Of a stretch of 64,000 nucleotides of DNA, positions 33,972 to 42,644 are shown piece by piece. The notes under the pieces were generated by a model. It did not search any database. It had not been told where the DNA came from and was given only the letters and a program-made list of their open reading frames with translations. The DNA comes from an uncultured Eubacteriales bacterium (lineage in GTDB: Bacteria; Bacillota; Clostridia; Christensenellales; Aristaeellaceae). Within the stretch, counting starts at the first letter, position 1; every line of letters begins with the position of its first letter. Location of the stretch: contig CADCFG010000005.1 of the NCBI GenBank assembly GCA_902800625.1, positions 62,001 through 126,000 of the forward strand, written 5' to 3'. The translations under genes and the position numbers were made by a program.

Positions 33972-34003
33972 GGGTCATCAGGTGATCCCTCGCCTGATGA
34001 CCC
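33972..34003 (+). other. Intercistronic hairpin between mglB and mglA
   Basis: An 11-bp perfect stem GGGTCATCAGG (33972-33982) with CCTGATGACCC (33993-34003), no T-run. Such hairpins commonly leave more binding-protein message than ATPase/permease message. Confidence 0.65.
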
Positions 34004-34039
34004 TATCTCTATGACGGGAAGAAGCTGCGAAAAGGCGGG

Positions 34040-35557
34040 ATGACAACAATGGCAGAACGGGAAGCAAGGAATATTCTGTCGATCCGCGGTATGTGCAAAT
34101 CCTTCGGGCGCAACCGCGTTCTGGATCACATCAACATGGATGTCAAGGAAGGCACCATCATGGGGCTGATGGGCGAAAACGGCGCCGGCAAGTCCACCAT
34201 GATGAAGTGCCTGTTCGGCACCTATCAGAAGGATGAGGGCACCATCCTTCTTGACGGCAAGGAAGTCAATTTCTCCGGCCCCAAGGACGCGCTGGAAAAC
34301 GGCGTGGCCATGGTGCACCAGGAACTGAACCAGTGTCTGGAGCGCAATGTGCTGGACAACCTGTTCCTGGGCCGCTATCCGCTGACGCCCCTGGGCATGG
34401 TGGATGAAGCCCGTATGAAGAACGAAGCGTCGGACCTGTTCCGCAAGCTGAACATGACCGTGAACCTCACCGCGCCCATGAAGACCATGTCGGTCTCTTC
34501 CCGGCAGATGGTGGAAATCGCCAAGGCCATCTCCTATAACGCCAAGCTGATCGTGCTGGACGAGCCCACGTCCTCGCTGACGGTCCGCGAGGTGGCCAAG
34601 CTGTTTGAAATGATGCGGAACCTGAAGGCCCAGGGCATTTCGCTGGTCTACATCTCCCACAAGATGGACGAGATCTTTGAAATCTGCGATGAGATCTCGG
34701 TGCTGCGCGACGGCAAGATGGTGCTGACCAAGAAGACTGAAGACACGGATATGAACGAGCTGATCGCTGCGATGGTCGGCCGCGCGCTGGACAACCGCTT
34801 CCCGCCCGTGGACAACACTCCCGGCGACGTGGTGCTCTCGGTGCAGCACCTGTCCACCAAGTTCGCACCCAATCTGAAGGACATCTCCTTCGACGTGCGC
34901 GAGGGCGAGATCTTCGGCCTGTACGGGCTGGTCGGCGCCGGGCGGTCGGAGCTGCTGGAGACCATGTTCGGCGTGCGCACCCGCGCGGCCGGGCGCGTTT
35001 ACTATAACGGGCGGCTGATGAACTTCACCAGCTCCAAGGATGCCATGGATCACGGCTTCGCCATGATCACCGAGGAGCGCAAGTCCACCGGCCTGTTCCT
35101 GGAGGGCGACCTCACCTTCAATACGACCATCACCAACCTGTCCCACTACTACACGGGCATCGCGCTGTCCAACGACAAAATGGTGAAGGCCACAGCCAAC
35201 GAAATCAACATCATGCATACCAAGTGCATGGGTCCCTCCGACTCCATCACGGCGCTGTCGGGCGGAAACCAGCAAAAGGTCATCTTCGGAAAATGGCTGG
35301 AACGGGATCCCGCCGTCTTCCTGATGGATGAACCAACGCGAGGCATTGATGTCGGCGCCAAGTATGAAATCTACGAGCTGATCATCAAGATGGCAAAGAT
35401 GGGCAAGACGATCATCGTCGTCTCCTCTGAAATGCCGGAAATCCTGGGCATCACCAACCGCATCGGCGTCATGTCCAACGGTCGGCTCGCCGGCATCGTC
35501 GATACCCGGCAGACCAATCAGGAAGAGCTGCTGAGACTGAGCGCGAAGTATCTGTAA
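34040..35557 (+). CDS. mglA: Sugar ABC transporter double ATPase
   Basis: A 505-residue protein with two fused ABC domains driving sugar import. Domain 1 (about 10-235): Walker A GENGAGKST, Q-loop VHQELN, an altered signature MSVSSRQMVEIAKAI, Walker B LIVLDEPTSSL, H-loop ISHKMDE. Domain 2 (about 255-500) has the degenerate P-loop GLVGAGRSELLE and signature LSGGNQQKV, as is usual for MglA/RbsA. Two in-frame starts lie 9 nt apart (34040 and 34049) after AAAGGCGGG; 34040 is listed, 34049 is equally possible. The operon partners mglB and mglC support galactose or a similar sugar. Confidence 0.92.
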   Translation: MTTMAEREARNILSIRGMCKSFGRNRVLDHINMDVKEGTIMGLMGENGAGKSTMMKCLFGTYQKDEGTILLDGKEVNFSGPKDALENGVAMVHQELNQCLERNVLDNLFLGRYPLTPLGMVDEARMKNEASDLFRKLNMTVNLTAPMKTMSVSSRQMVEIAKAISYNAKLIVLDEPTSSLTVREVAKLFEMMRNLKAQGISLVYISHKMDEIFEICDEISVLRDGKMVLTKKTEDTDMNELIAAMVGRALDNRFPPVDNTPGDVVLSVQHLSTKFAPNLKDISFDVREGEIFGLYGLVGAGRSELLETMFGVRTRAAGRVYYNGRLMNFTSSKDAMDHGFAMITEERKSTGLFLEGDLTFNTTITNLSHYYTGIALSNDKMVKATANEINIMHTKCMGPSDSITALSGGNQQKVIFGKWLERDPAVFLMDEPTRGIDVGAKYEIYELIIKMAKMGKTIIVVSSEMPEILGITNRIGVMSNGRLAGIVDTRQTNQEELLRLSAKYL

Positions 35558-35571
35558 TTGGAGGGAAAGCA

Positions 35572-37227
35572 ATGGCAATTGACAAGAGAATCCTCTCCGC
35601 GGAAGAGGAGCAGAGGCTGCTCGCCCCCATCGACGAGCGGGTAGGCGCGATTCAGGAGAAGATCAACGCGCTGCGCAAGGACGGCACGGACAGGGTCGTC
35701 GCCCTGACGAACCACATCGCCATCGTCCGCGAAAACGCCAACTATACCAAGGGCGAGAAGGCCAGCATGATCGCTGCCGACAGGCAGGCCCTGGCCGAGG
35801 CCAAGGCCGTGGAGGCGGGCAACAAGGGCCAGGTGAACAGCCTGATCGACGAAGCCGTCAAATATCTGGACGCCAACTATGACTCGGCCTATTACAGCAG
35901 GATCGCCGCGTCCTGCGAGGCCCAGAAGGAGACCGAGCAGGCTCGCTACGCCGAAGAGCTGGCCCAGCTGAAAAAGCAGCACGAAGCGGACCTGGCCAAG
36001 CTGACCAACGCCGCCGAGATCAAGGATGAGAAATACGTATTCAAGAACAAGCTGTTCGACGCCAAGCTGAAGCACGATTCCACGATCCAGGAGATCAAGG
36101 ACCGCCAGCACGACGCCTTCACCCACCGCTATCACCTGATCGACCTGCTGCGCCTGTCGAAGTTCACCTTCGCCGAGAAGCAGAAGCAGAAGTGGGAGAA
36201 CTACAAATACACCTTCAACGTCAAGCAGTTCCTGCTGAAGAACGGCCTGTACATCGCCATACTGTTCGTGTTCGTGCTGCTGTGCATCCTGACGCCCATC
36301 ATCAAGCACACCCAGCTGCTGACCATGAACAACATACTGAACATCCTGCAGGCGGCTTCGCCGCGCATGTTCCTGGCGCTGGGCGTCGGCGGGTTGATCC
36401 TGCTGGGCGGCACGGACCTGTCCGTGGGCCGCATGGTGGGCACCAGCATGGTGCTGTCCACCATGATCATGCACAAGGGCATCAACACCGGCATGCTGTT
36501 CGGCAAGGTGTTTGACTTCTCCACGCTGCCGGTGGGCCTGCGCATCGTGATGGCGCTGGTGGTCTGCTGCTGCATCACCACGCTGTTCGCGGCGCTGGCG
36601 GGCTTCTTCACCGCCCGGTTCAAGATCCACCCCTTCATCTCCACCATGGCAAACATGCTGATCATGTTCGGCCTGATGACCTTCGCCACCAAGGGCGTTT
36701 CCTTCGGCGCCATCGAAATGACGATCCCCAAGATGATCATCCCGAAGATCGCCGGCCAGTTCCCGTCCATCATACTGTGGGCCATCGCGGCCATCATCGT
36801 GATGTACTTCATCTGGAACAAGACCAAGCTGGGCAAGGACATGTACGCCGTGGGCGGCAACCAGGAGGCCGCCGCCGTGTCGGGTATCTCGGTGTTCAAG
36901 GTGACCATCATCACCTTCATCATCGCCGGCATCCTCTACGGCTTCGGCTCCTGGCTGGAGTGCATCCGCATGGTGGGTTCCGGCTCCTCCTCCTACGGCC
37001 AGGGCTGGGAGACCGACGCCATCGCGGCCTGCGTCGTGGGCGGCATCTCCTTCAAAGGCGGCATCGGCAAGATCCAGGGCATCGTCGTGGGCGTGTTGAT
37101 CTTCACCGCCCTCACCTACTCCCTGACTATCCTGGGCGTGGACACCAACCTGCAGTTCGTGTTCTCCGGCATCATTATCCTTTCCGCCGTGACCATCGAC
37201 TGCCTGAAGTACGTGCAGAAGAAGTAA
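35572..37227 (+). CDS. mglC: Sugar ABC transporter permease with long N-terminal coiled coil
   Basis: A 551-residue permease. Residues about 220-551 are a normal MglC/RbsC-type membrane domain with 8-10 hydrophobic helices, including LILLGGTDLSVGRMVG and the coupling-loop GGNQEAAAVSGISV. Residues 1 to about 218 are an unusual charged, Ala/Glu/Lys-rich helical extension (for example EEEQRLLAPIDERV and EELAQLKKQHEADLAKL), predicted cytoplasmic coiled coil; typical MglC proteins have about 335 residues in all. No stop or frameshift separates the parts. The start follows GGAGGGAAAGC. Last gene of the operon, before a strong terminator. Confidence 0.9.
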   Translation: MAIDKRILSAEEEQRLLAPIDERVGAIQEKINALRKDGTDRVVALTNHIAIVRENANYTKGEKASMIAADRQALAEAKAVEAGNKGQVNSLIDEAVKYLDANYDSAYYSRIAASCEAQKETEQARYAEELAQLKKQHEADLAKLTNAAEIKDEKYVFKNKLFDAKLKHDSTIQEIKDRQHDAFTHRYHLIDLLRLSKFTFAEKQKQKWENYKYTFNVKQFLLKNGLYIAILFVFVLLCILTPIIKHTQLLTMNNILNILQAASPRMFLALGVGGLILLGGTDLSVGRMVGTSMVLSTMIMHKGINTGMLFGKVFDFSTLPVGLRIVMALVVCCCITTLFAALAGFFTARFKIHPFISTMANMLIMFGLMTFATKGVSFGAIEMTIPKMIIPKIAGQFPSIILWAIAAIIVMYFIWNKTKLGKDMYAVGGNQEAAAVSGISVFKVTIITFIIAGILYGFGSWLECIRMVGSGSSSYGQGWETDAIAACVVGGISFKGGIGKIQGIVVGVLIFTALTYSLTILGVDTNLQFVFSGIIILSAVTIDCLKYVQKK

Positions 37228-37247
37228 GGGATCCTTCCGGACATAAA

Positions 37248-37277
37248 GAGGCGCCCCGCCACTTGGCGGAGCGCCTC
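37248..37277. terminator. Bidirectional terminator between mglC and the APC permease
   Basis: Stem GAGGCGC/GCGCCTC (37248-37254, 37271-37277) with an inner CCGCC/GGCGG, followed by a T-rich run on the plus strand and TTTAT on the minus strand. The genes converge here. Confidence 0.75.
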
Positions 37278-37289
37278 AACTCTTTCTTC

Positions 37290-38963
37290 TTACGCCTCTT
37301 CGTCATCCCCGGGACCATGGGGTTCTTCCTTCCCGCCGCTTCGCCCGCGCAGCAGCGCTTCATGCTTTTTGGTGAACACCCGCTGGATGTTCACCATCAC
37401 GCCCAGCGCGATGAACACCACCAGGAACATGATCGTGCCCTCCAGCCGCAGCGTCTCGCGAACCGTCTGCACCGTCTCCGCCGTCATCAGCTTCTTGCCC
37501 ATCCACATCAGCACCGAGTACAGCAGCAGCGCGAACAGCACCACGCCGGCGGCGGAGGCGCCCGCGGTGGCCGGCGCATTGGAGCGGGACAGGGTGCGCA
37601 GGTAGAACATGAAGCCCAGCAGGCACCACAGCGACAGCAGCAGGTAGGCGTCCGAACCCATCATGTCGATGGCCGTCAGCTTCGGGATCAGCTGCGCCAC
37701 GGCGAACGCCGCGGAAAACACCAGGCCCAGGATGCCCGTCACCACAAAGCGGCGGCTGCCGGTCCTGCGGGCCAGACGCCAGGCGGAGGCGGAGGTGTAA
37801 CCGAAGGCGATGATCGCGCCCAGGGAGGTCAGCTCCATGAAGCAGGTCAGCGCGCTGCGCCCGAAGATGGAGATGACGATAGAGACCAGCATGATGAACA
37901 GGATGCTGTAGGTGGTGCCCTCGAACCGCTCGGACAGGATATGGTCCTCGGCCATGGTGGAGAGCACGCGGGTGGTGGCGCGGTAGGCCGCGATCATGCC
38001 CGTGAGTATGGCGGCCAGCGCCGCGATGGCCATCAGCAAAAGGCCCCCGGTGCCCAGCGCTGACTGGGCGGCGTTGAACGTGGGCACCGCAGCGATGCCG
38101 TCCAGGCTGCCAAGATCGGCGATGTAGGCCTGCCAGTTGGCATAGCCGTCCGGCACGGAGGTGATGCCCACCAGCGTCAGCGCCGCGTACATCAGCCCGC
38201 TCAGCGCGACTGCCGCCAGGATCAGCCATTTGGATCGCTGGATCTTGAAATCGAAGTGGGCCGTCTCCAGGGAGATCACTTCAAAGCCCACGAAGGCCCA
38301 GGGCGCCAGCATCACGATGGTGAAAATCGAAAAGGCCCTGTTGCCGTGCCGGATGCCAAAGGCGCCGGCCAGGCTGTCCAGATTCAGCTTCGGCAGGCAC
38401 ACCGCCGCCACTGCCGCGACGCAAACCAGCATGACCACCGCCAGGATGGTCTGCAGCTTTTGCAGCAGGGGTTTGGCGTTGATGAACAGCAGCGCGATGA
38501 TGGCCAGCGCGATGATGGACGCGCCCACCTCGCCCATGAAGATATGGTTCCCGGCAATCTCATAGGCATAGTAACCGATTTGCAGGCTTCTGCCGAATAC
38601 CATGCGGATGACCAGGAACAGCGAAGTGGCGTTCATGAAAAGCACCGTCAGATAGGACAGGGACAGGAACCAGGCGCACAGGAACGCGTGGTCCCTGCCA
38701 AAAGCCTCCTTGGTATAGGCGTACACGCCGCCGGTGCCGGGCCTGCGCCGCATCAGGAAGAAGAAGTTTGCGCCGATGACCAGCATCAACGCCATGCTGA
38801 CGGCCATGGAAATCACCGTGCCCATGGGGCCGGCTACGGGCAGGAAGGTGGATCCGGGCATCATAAAAGCTCCCCAGCCGATGATACAGCCGAAGGCGAT
38901 CGCCCAGACATCCAGTGGCGATAGGTATCTGTCGTATTCGTTGATGATTCTGTTGTCCTCCAT
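37290..38963 (-). CDS. APC-superfamily amino acid permease
   Basis: A 557-residue membrane transporter with 12-14 hydrophobic helices. IAFGCIIGWGAFMMPGSTFLP (TM1, with the broken-helix GxG region) and YAYTKEAFGRDHAFLCAWFL fit the APC pattern. The C-terminal tail is hydrophilic (GRSGGKEEPHGPGDDEEA). The ATG at 38963 follows GGGGGAGG; the upstream start at 39002 adds an Arg-rich segment unlike the family. The substrate is probably an amino acid or amine; no biosynthetic neighbour helps. Single gene. Confidence 0.88.
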   Translation of the reverse strand: MEDNRIINEYDRYLSPLDVWAIAFGCIIGWGAFMMPGSTFLPVAGPMGTVISMAVSMALMLVIGANFFFLMRRRPGTGGVYAYTKEAFGRDHAFLCAWFLSLSYLTVLFMNATSLFLVIRMVFGRSLQIGYYAYEIAGNHIFMGEVGASIIALAIIALLFINAKPLLQKLQTILAVVMLVCVAAVAAVCLPKLNLDSLAGAFGIRHGNRAFSIFTIVMLAPWAFVGFEVISLETAHFDFKIQRSKWLILAAVALSGLMYAALTLVGITSVPDGYANWQAYIADLGSLDGIAAVPTFNAAQSALGTGGLLLMAIAALAAILTGMIAAYRATTRVLSTMAEDHILSERFEGTTYSILFIMLVSIVISIFGRSALTCFMELTSLGAIIAFGYTSASAWRLARRTGSRRFVVTGILGLVFSAAFAVAQLIPKLTAIDMMGSDAYLLLSLWCLLGFMFYLRTLSRSNAPATAGASAAGVVLFALLLYSVLMWMGKKLMTAETVQTVRETLRLEGTIMFLVVFIALGVMVNIQRVFTKKHEALLRGRSGGKEEPHGPGDDEEA

Positions 38964-39013
38964 ATGCCTCCCCCTCCGACGCAAAAAGGCCATTTGGGCC
39001 ATCCATTAAAACA

Positions 39014-39042
39014 ATTATAACACACAAACCGATGTTTGAAAA
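39014..39042 (-). promoter_or_regulatory. Promoter of the APC permease gene
   Basis: Minus-strand TTTTCA (39037-39042), 17 bp, TATAAT (39014-39019), about 50 nt before the start. The divergent promoter at 39170-39198 serves the EAL gene. Confidence 0.5.
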
Positions 39043-39169
39043 GGGAAAGAATCCCCGGAAAGCATAATTATTCCACGATTGTCGGCGCGCCGCCCTGCAA
39101 AGGCCCCCAACCCGGCACACCGCGTTTCGCATCTGTTGCATTATCCATATCATTTCCGGCAATTTATGG

Positions 39170-39198
39170 TTGATTCCAGGAGCTGCTTAAGGTATAAT
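39170..39198 (+). promoter_or_regulatory. Promoter of the EAL gene
   Basis: TTGATT (39170-39175), 17 bp, TATAAT (39193-39198), then a 60-nt AT-rich leader. No c-di-GMP aptamer recognised. Confidence 0.65.
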
Positions 39199-39260
39199 GG
39201 TTTATGTAAAAGTTTAACCTTTGTAAATAACTTAAGTGTCGTCGGGAGGGGTGAATTGAA

Positions 39261-41678
39261 GTGCTTTATTCAAGCGCAGGCCTGCTGGCCCTCGTCATTC
39301 ACCTGATCATCAACCACGACGTGGTGCGCAGTCTCTCGGGAAAGGATATCCTGCCCGCCCACCGAGCCTACCGCTCCTTCCTGTTTGCCATCACGGTCTA
39401 CTATATCTCGGACATCCTGTGGGGCATTCTATATGAACACCATCTGATTGCCCTGGTCCACCTGGACACCGCGGTCTATTTCGCGTCCATGGCCGTCTCC
39501 ATTCTGCTCTGGACGCGCTTCGCCATCGTCTATATGAAGGAGCAGAGCCGCTTTGGCCGAATGCTGGCCATCGTCGGCTGGCTGATCTGCGCCTTCCAGA
39601 TGCTGTTCCTGGCGATCAACTTCTTCCTGCCGGTGCTGTACTCCTTCGGCGAAGACGGCAGCTATCACGCAGAAGCCGCGCGATACATCACCCTGGCCAT
39701 GCAGATCGCCATGTACCTGATGACATTCGTCTACGCCATCGTCGTCGCGGCGCACAGCAGCGGCACCATGAAGCTGCGCCACCGCACCATCGCCTTTTCC
39801 AGCCTGGCCATGGCCGGGTTCATCGTCGCGCAGTCGCTTTTCCCGCTGCTGCCGCTGTACGCCATCGGCTGCCTGCTGAGCACCTGCGTGCTGCACAGCT
39901 TCGTGCTGGAGAATGAAAAGGAGGAATACCGGGACAAGCTGGAGGAGCGGCTGCACGAAAACATACTCAAGGGCAATTACTACGACCTGCTCACGGGCCT
40001 GCCTGGCATGTCCTACTTCTTCGAGCTGGCCCAGACCGTCCGCGCGGACATCAAGCGCCGCGGCGGCAGGTGCGCCATACTGTACATGAACCTCAGCGGC
40101 CTGAAGTTCTACAACCAGAGCCACGGCTTTGCGGAGGGAGACCGACTGCTGCGCTCGTTCTCCCAGCTGCTGGTCTCCGCCTTTGGCGGCGACAGCTGCA
40201 GCCGCTTCGGCCAGGACCACTTCGTGGTGCTGACGGCGGAAGAGGGCCTGGGTGATTCCCTGAACGCCCTGTTCAAGGCCTGGGACGGCATGAACGGCCA
40301 CGACTGCCCCGCCGTGCTGGTGGGCGTCTATCCGGACAGCATGGACAACGTGGACATCAGCACCGCCTGCGACCTGGCCAAGATCGCCTGCGACGCCATC
40401 CGCCACACCTACGTGTCCTCCGTCAAGTACTACGACACCGCCATGCTGGCCAGCGCTGAGCGCCAGCAGTACATCGTCTCCCACCTGGATCAGGCCATCG
40501 AGGAACGGTGGATCCAGGTCTACTACCAGCCCATCGTCCGCGCCGCCAGCCGCCAGGTGTGCGACGAGGAGGCCCTGGCCCGCTGGATTGACCCGAAGCG
40601 CGGCTTCCTCTCCCCCGCCGATTTCATCCCCATCCTGGAGGACGCGAAGCTGATCTACCGGCTGGATTTGTACATCGTGGACCGGGTGCTGGAAAAGAAC
40701 CGCCGCCTGCAGGACAACGGGCTTCACCTGGTGCCCCAGTCCGTCAACCTGTCCCGGTCGGACTTTGAGTCCTGTGACATCGTGGAGGAGATCCGCCGCC
40801 GCGTGGACGACGCCGGGCTCGACCGCAGCCTGCTGACCATCGAGATCACCGAGAGCATCATCGGCGGCGACTTCGACTTCATCAAGGAACAGGTGGAGCG
40901 CTTCCGGGCGCTGGGCTTCCCCGTGTGGATGGACGACTTCGGCAGCGGCTATTCGTCGCTGGACGTGCTTCAGAGCATGCCGGTGGACCTGATCAAGTTC
41001 GACATGCGCTTCATGCAGCAGTTCAACCACGGCGACAAGAGCAAGATCATCCTCACCGAGCTGATGAAGATGGCCGTGGGCCTGGGCATCGACACCGTGT
41101 GCGAAGGCGTGGAGCGGGAGGACCAGGTGGAGTTCCTGCGGGACATCGGCTGCTCCAAGCTGCAGGGCTACTACTACGCCCGGCCCATGCCCATGGAGCA
41201 GATCCTTGAGCGCTACAGGACCGGCCAGCAGATCGGCTTCGAGAACCCCGCGGAGTCGGGCTACTTCGACGCCATCGGGCGCATCAACCTCTACGACCTG
41301 GCGGTCATTGCCAATGAAGACGAGGACGCCTTCCAGCACTACTTCAGCACCGTGCCCATGTCGATCATCGAGGTTCGGGAGGGCGAGACCCGCTTCGTGC
41401 GCAGCAACCACGCCTACCGGGACTACATGTGGCGCGCTTTCCGGTTTGACATTTCCGAGCTGAACACCGATTTCCATATCACGGAGGAGGGCCCCGGGCT
41501 GCCCTTCGTGGACGCGCTGCGCCAGTGCTGCAGGGATGACAGCCGGATGGTGTTTGAAAACACCCTGCCGGACGGCAGCATCGCCCATGTCTTCATGCGC
41601 CGCATCGCGGAAAACCCCGTCACCAGCACGGAGGCGGTTGCCGTCGCGGTGCTGGCCATCACGGAGCCCGGCAAATAA
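39261..41678 (+). CDS. Membrane EAL c-di-GMP phosphodiesterase with degenerate GGDEF domain
   Basis: An 805-residue protein. Six to seven membrane helices (about 5-215) precede a GGDEF domain (about 240-375) whose active motif is RFGQDHF (about 313-319), so cyclase activity is not expected. The EAL domain (about 400-650) is intact: EALARW (about 437), NLSR, EITES, DDFGSGYSSL (about 557) and CEGVE, supporting hydrolysis of c-di-GMP. A C-terminal PAS-like segment (about 690-800) follows. The start is GTG at 39261 with GGAGG 11 nt upstream. The nucleoside hydrolase gene follows by 24 nt. Confidence 0.88.
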   Translation: MLYSSAGLLALVIHLIINHDVVRSLSGKDILPAHRAYRSFLFAITVYYISDILWGILYEHHLIALVHLDTAVYFASMAVSILLWTRFAIVYMKEQSRFGRMLAIVGWLICAFQMLFLAINFFLPVLYSFGEDGSYHAEAARYITLAMQIAMYLMTFVYAIVVAAHSSGTMKLRHRTIAFSSLAMAGFIVAQSLFPLLPLYAIGCLLSTCVLHSFVLENEKEEYRDKLEERLHENILKGNYYDLLTGLPGMSYFFELAQTVRADIKRRGGRCAILYMNLSGLKFYNQSHGFAEGDRLLRSFSQLLVSAFGGDSCSRFGQDHFVVLTAEEGLGDSLNALFKAWDGMNGHDCPAVLVGVYPDSMDNVDISTACDLAKIACDAIRHTYVSSVKYYDTAMLASAERQQYIVSHLDQAIEERWIQVYYQPIVRAASRQVCDEEALARWIDPKRGFLSPADFIPILEDAKLIYRLDLYIVDRVLEKNRRLQDNGLHLVPQSVNLSRSDFESCDIVEEIRRRVDDAGLDRSLLTIEITESIIGGDFDFIKEQVERFRALGFPVWMDDFGSGYSSLDVLQSMPVDLIKFDMRFMQQFNHGDKSKIILTELMKMAVGLGIDTVCEGVEREDQVEFLRDIGCSKLQGYYYARPMPMEQILERYRTGQQIGFENPAESGYFDAIGRINLYDLAVIANEDEDAFQHYFSTVPMSIIEVREGETRFVRSNHAYRDYMWRAFRFDISELNTDFHITEEGPGLPFVDALRQCCRDDSRMVFENTLPDGSIAHVFMRRIAENPVTSTEAVAVAVLAITEPGK

Positions 41679-41702
41679 TCATCGACGCTGGAGGATACAG
41701 GC

Positions 41703-42584
41703 ATGCGCTATGCGTACAAGGTTCCCGAGAAAAAGCAGATCCGGGTCATCATCGACTCCGACACCGCCTGCGAGGCGGACGATCCCTTCGCCATCGCCCA
41801 CGCGCTGTTGAGCCCCAAGCTCATCGTGCGCGCCCTGGTGGCGGAGCATTTCGCCGCCCCCGGTTCCATGAAACAGAGCCACGAAGCCATCCGGCGCCTG
41901 CTGGGCGCCATGCACCGGAAGGCGAACCTGCTGGACGGCGAGGAATGGCCGCTGGATGCGGGTCGGCCCATGTCCGAGGGCGTGCGGTTCATCATCGACG
42001 AGGCCCTGCGCGAGGATGCGCGGCCGCTGTTCGTGCTGTGCCTCGGCGCGCTCTCCAACCTGGCCCGGGCGTTCCGGGAGGCGCCGGAGATCATCCGCCG
42101 GATGACCGTAGTCACCATCGGCGGCCACGGCTACGACGTGTCCCCCATCCCCTTCCGGGAGTTCAACTTCGGCAACGACGTGGACGCCGCCAACGCCCTG
42201 CTCAGCTCCGGCGCGGAGATCTGGCAGGTGCCCGTGCCCGCCTACGGCAGCATCCGCACGGGTCTGGCGGAGCTTCAATACCGGGTCGCCCCCTGCGGCG
42301 ACGCCGGGCGGTATCTGTTCGACCAGATGGTGGCCTACAACGAATCCCCCGCCGCCGGGTGGACCCCCGGCGAGAGCTGGTCCCTGGGCGATTCACCGGC
42401 CGTGGCCGTCACGCTGGACCCCACATGCGGCCGGTTCCACACCCAGGTCGCCCGATTCGTCAACCCGGACACCACCTATTCCGACCGCCAAACGGGCCAG
42501 TTCGTGCGGCTTTACGACACCGTGGACTCCCGCTACGTGCTGGAGGACTTCTTCGCCAAGCTGGCGATGAATTACCTGAAATAG
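41703..42584 (+). CDS. Nucleoside hydrolase (IU-NH family)
   Basis: A 293-residue enzyme cleaving the N-glycosidic bond of nucleosides. DSDTACEADDPFAI (about 18-31) matches the DxDxxxDD calcium/ribose-binding N-terminus, although the usual tight DTDxGxDD spacing is altered. EFNFGNDVDAANALL matches the EFNxxxDPEAA substrate motif, and LCLGALSNLARA the conserved GPLTNxA strand. The start follows GGAGG at 8 nt. It lies 24 nt after the EAL gene, so cotranscription is probable. Base specificity unknown. Confidence 0.85.
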   Translation: MRYAYKVPEKKQIRVIIDSDTACEADDPFAIAHALLSPKLIVRALVAEHFAAPGSMKQSHEAIRRLLGAMHRKANLLDGEEWPLDAGRPMSEGVRFIIDEALREDARPLFVLCLGALSNLARAFREAPEIIRRMTVVTIGGHGYDVSPIPFREFNFGNDVDAANALLSSGAEIWQVPVPAYGSIRTGLAELQYRVAPCGDAGRYLFDQMVAYNESPAAGWTPGESWSLGDSPAVAVTLDPTCGRFHTQVARFVNPDTTYSDRQTGQFVRLYDTVDSRYVLEDFFAKLAMNYLK

Positions 42585-42602
42585 AATCGATCAGGACAGT
42601 CG

Positions 42603-42634
42603 CGCCCCGCGTTCACCCATGTGAGCGCGGGGCG
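42603..42634. terminator. Bidirectional terminator between the nucleoside hydrolase gene and tex
   Basis: A 14-bp stem (one G-T wobble) CGCCCCGCGTTCAC / GTGAGCGCGGGGCG with loop CCAT, followed by TCTTGTCTT on the plus strand. Confidence 0.78.
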
Positions 42635-42644
42635 TCTTGTCTTA

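Noticed and set aside
39429..41588. Minus-strand open frame of 719 codons
   Set aside because: Antisense to the EAL gene; composition of a shadow frame.
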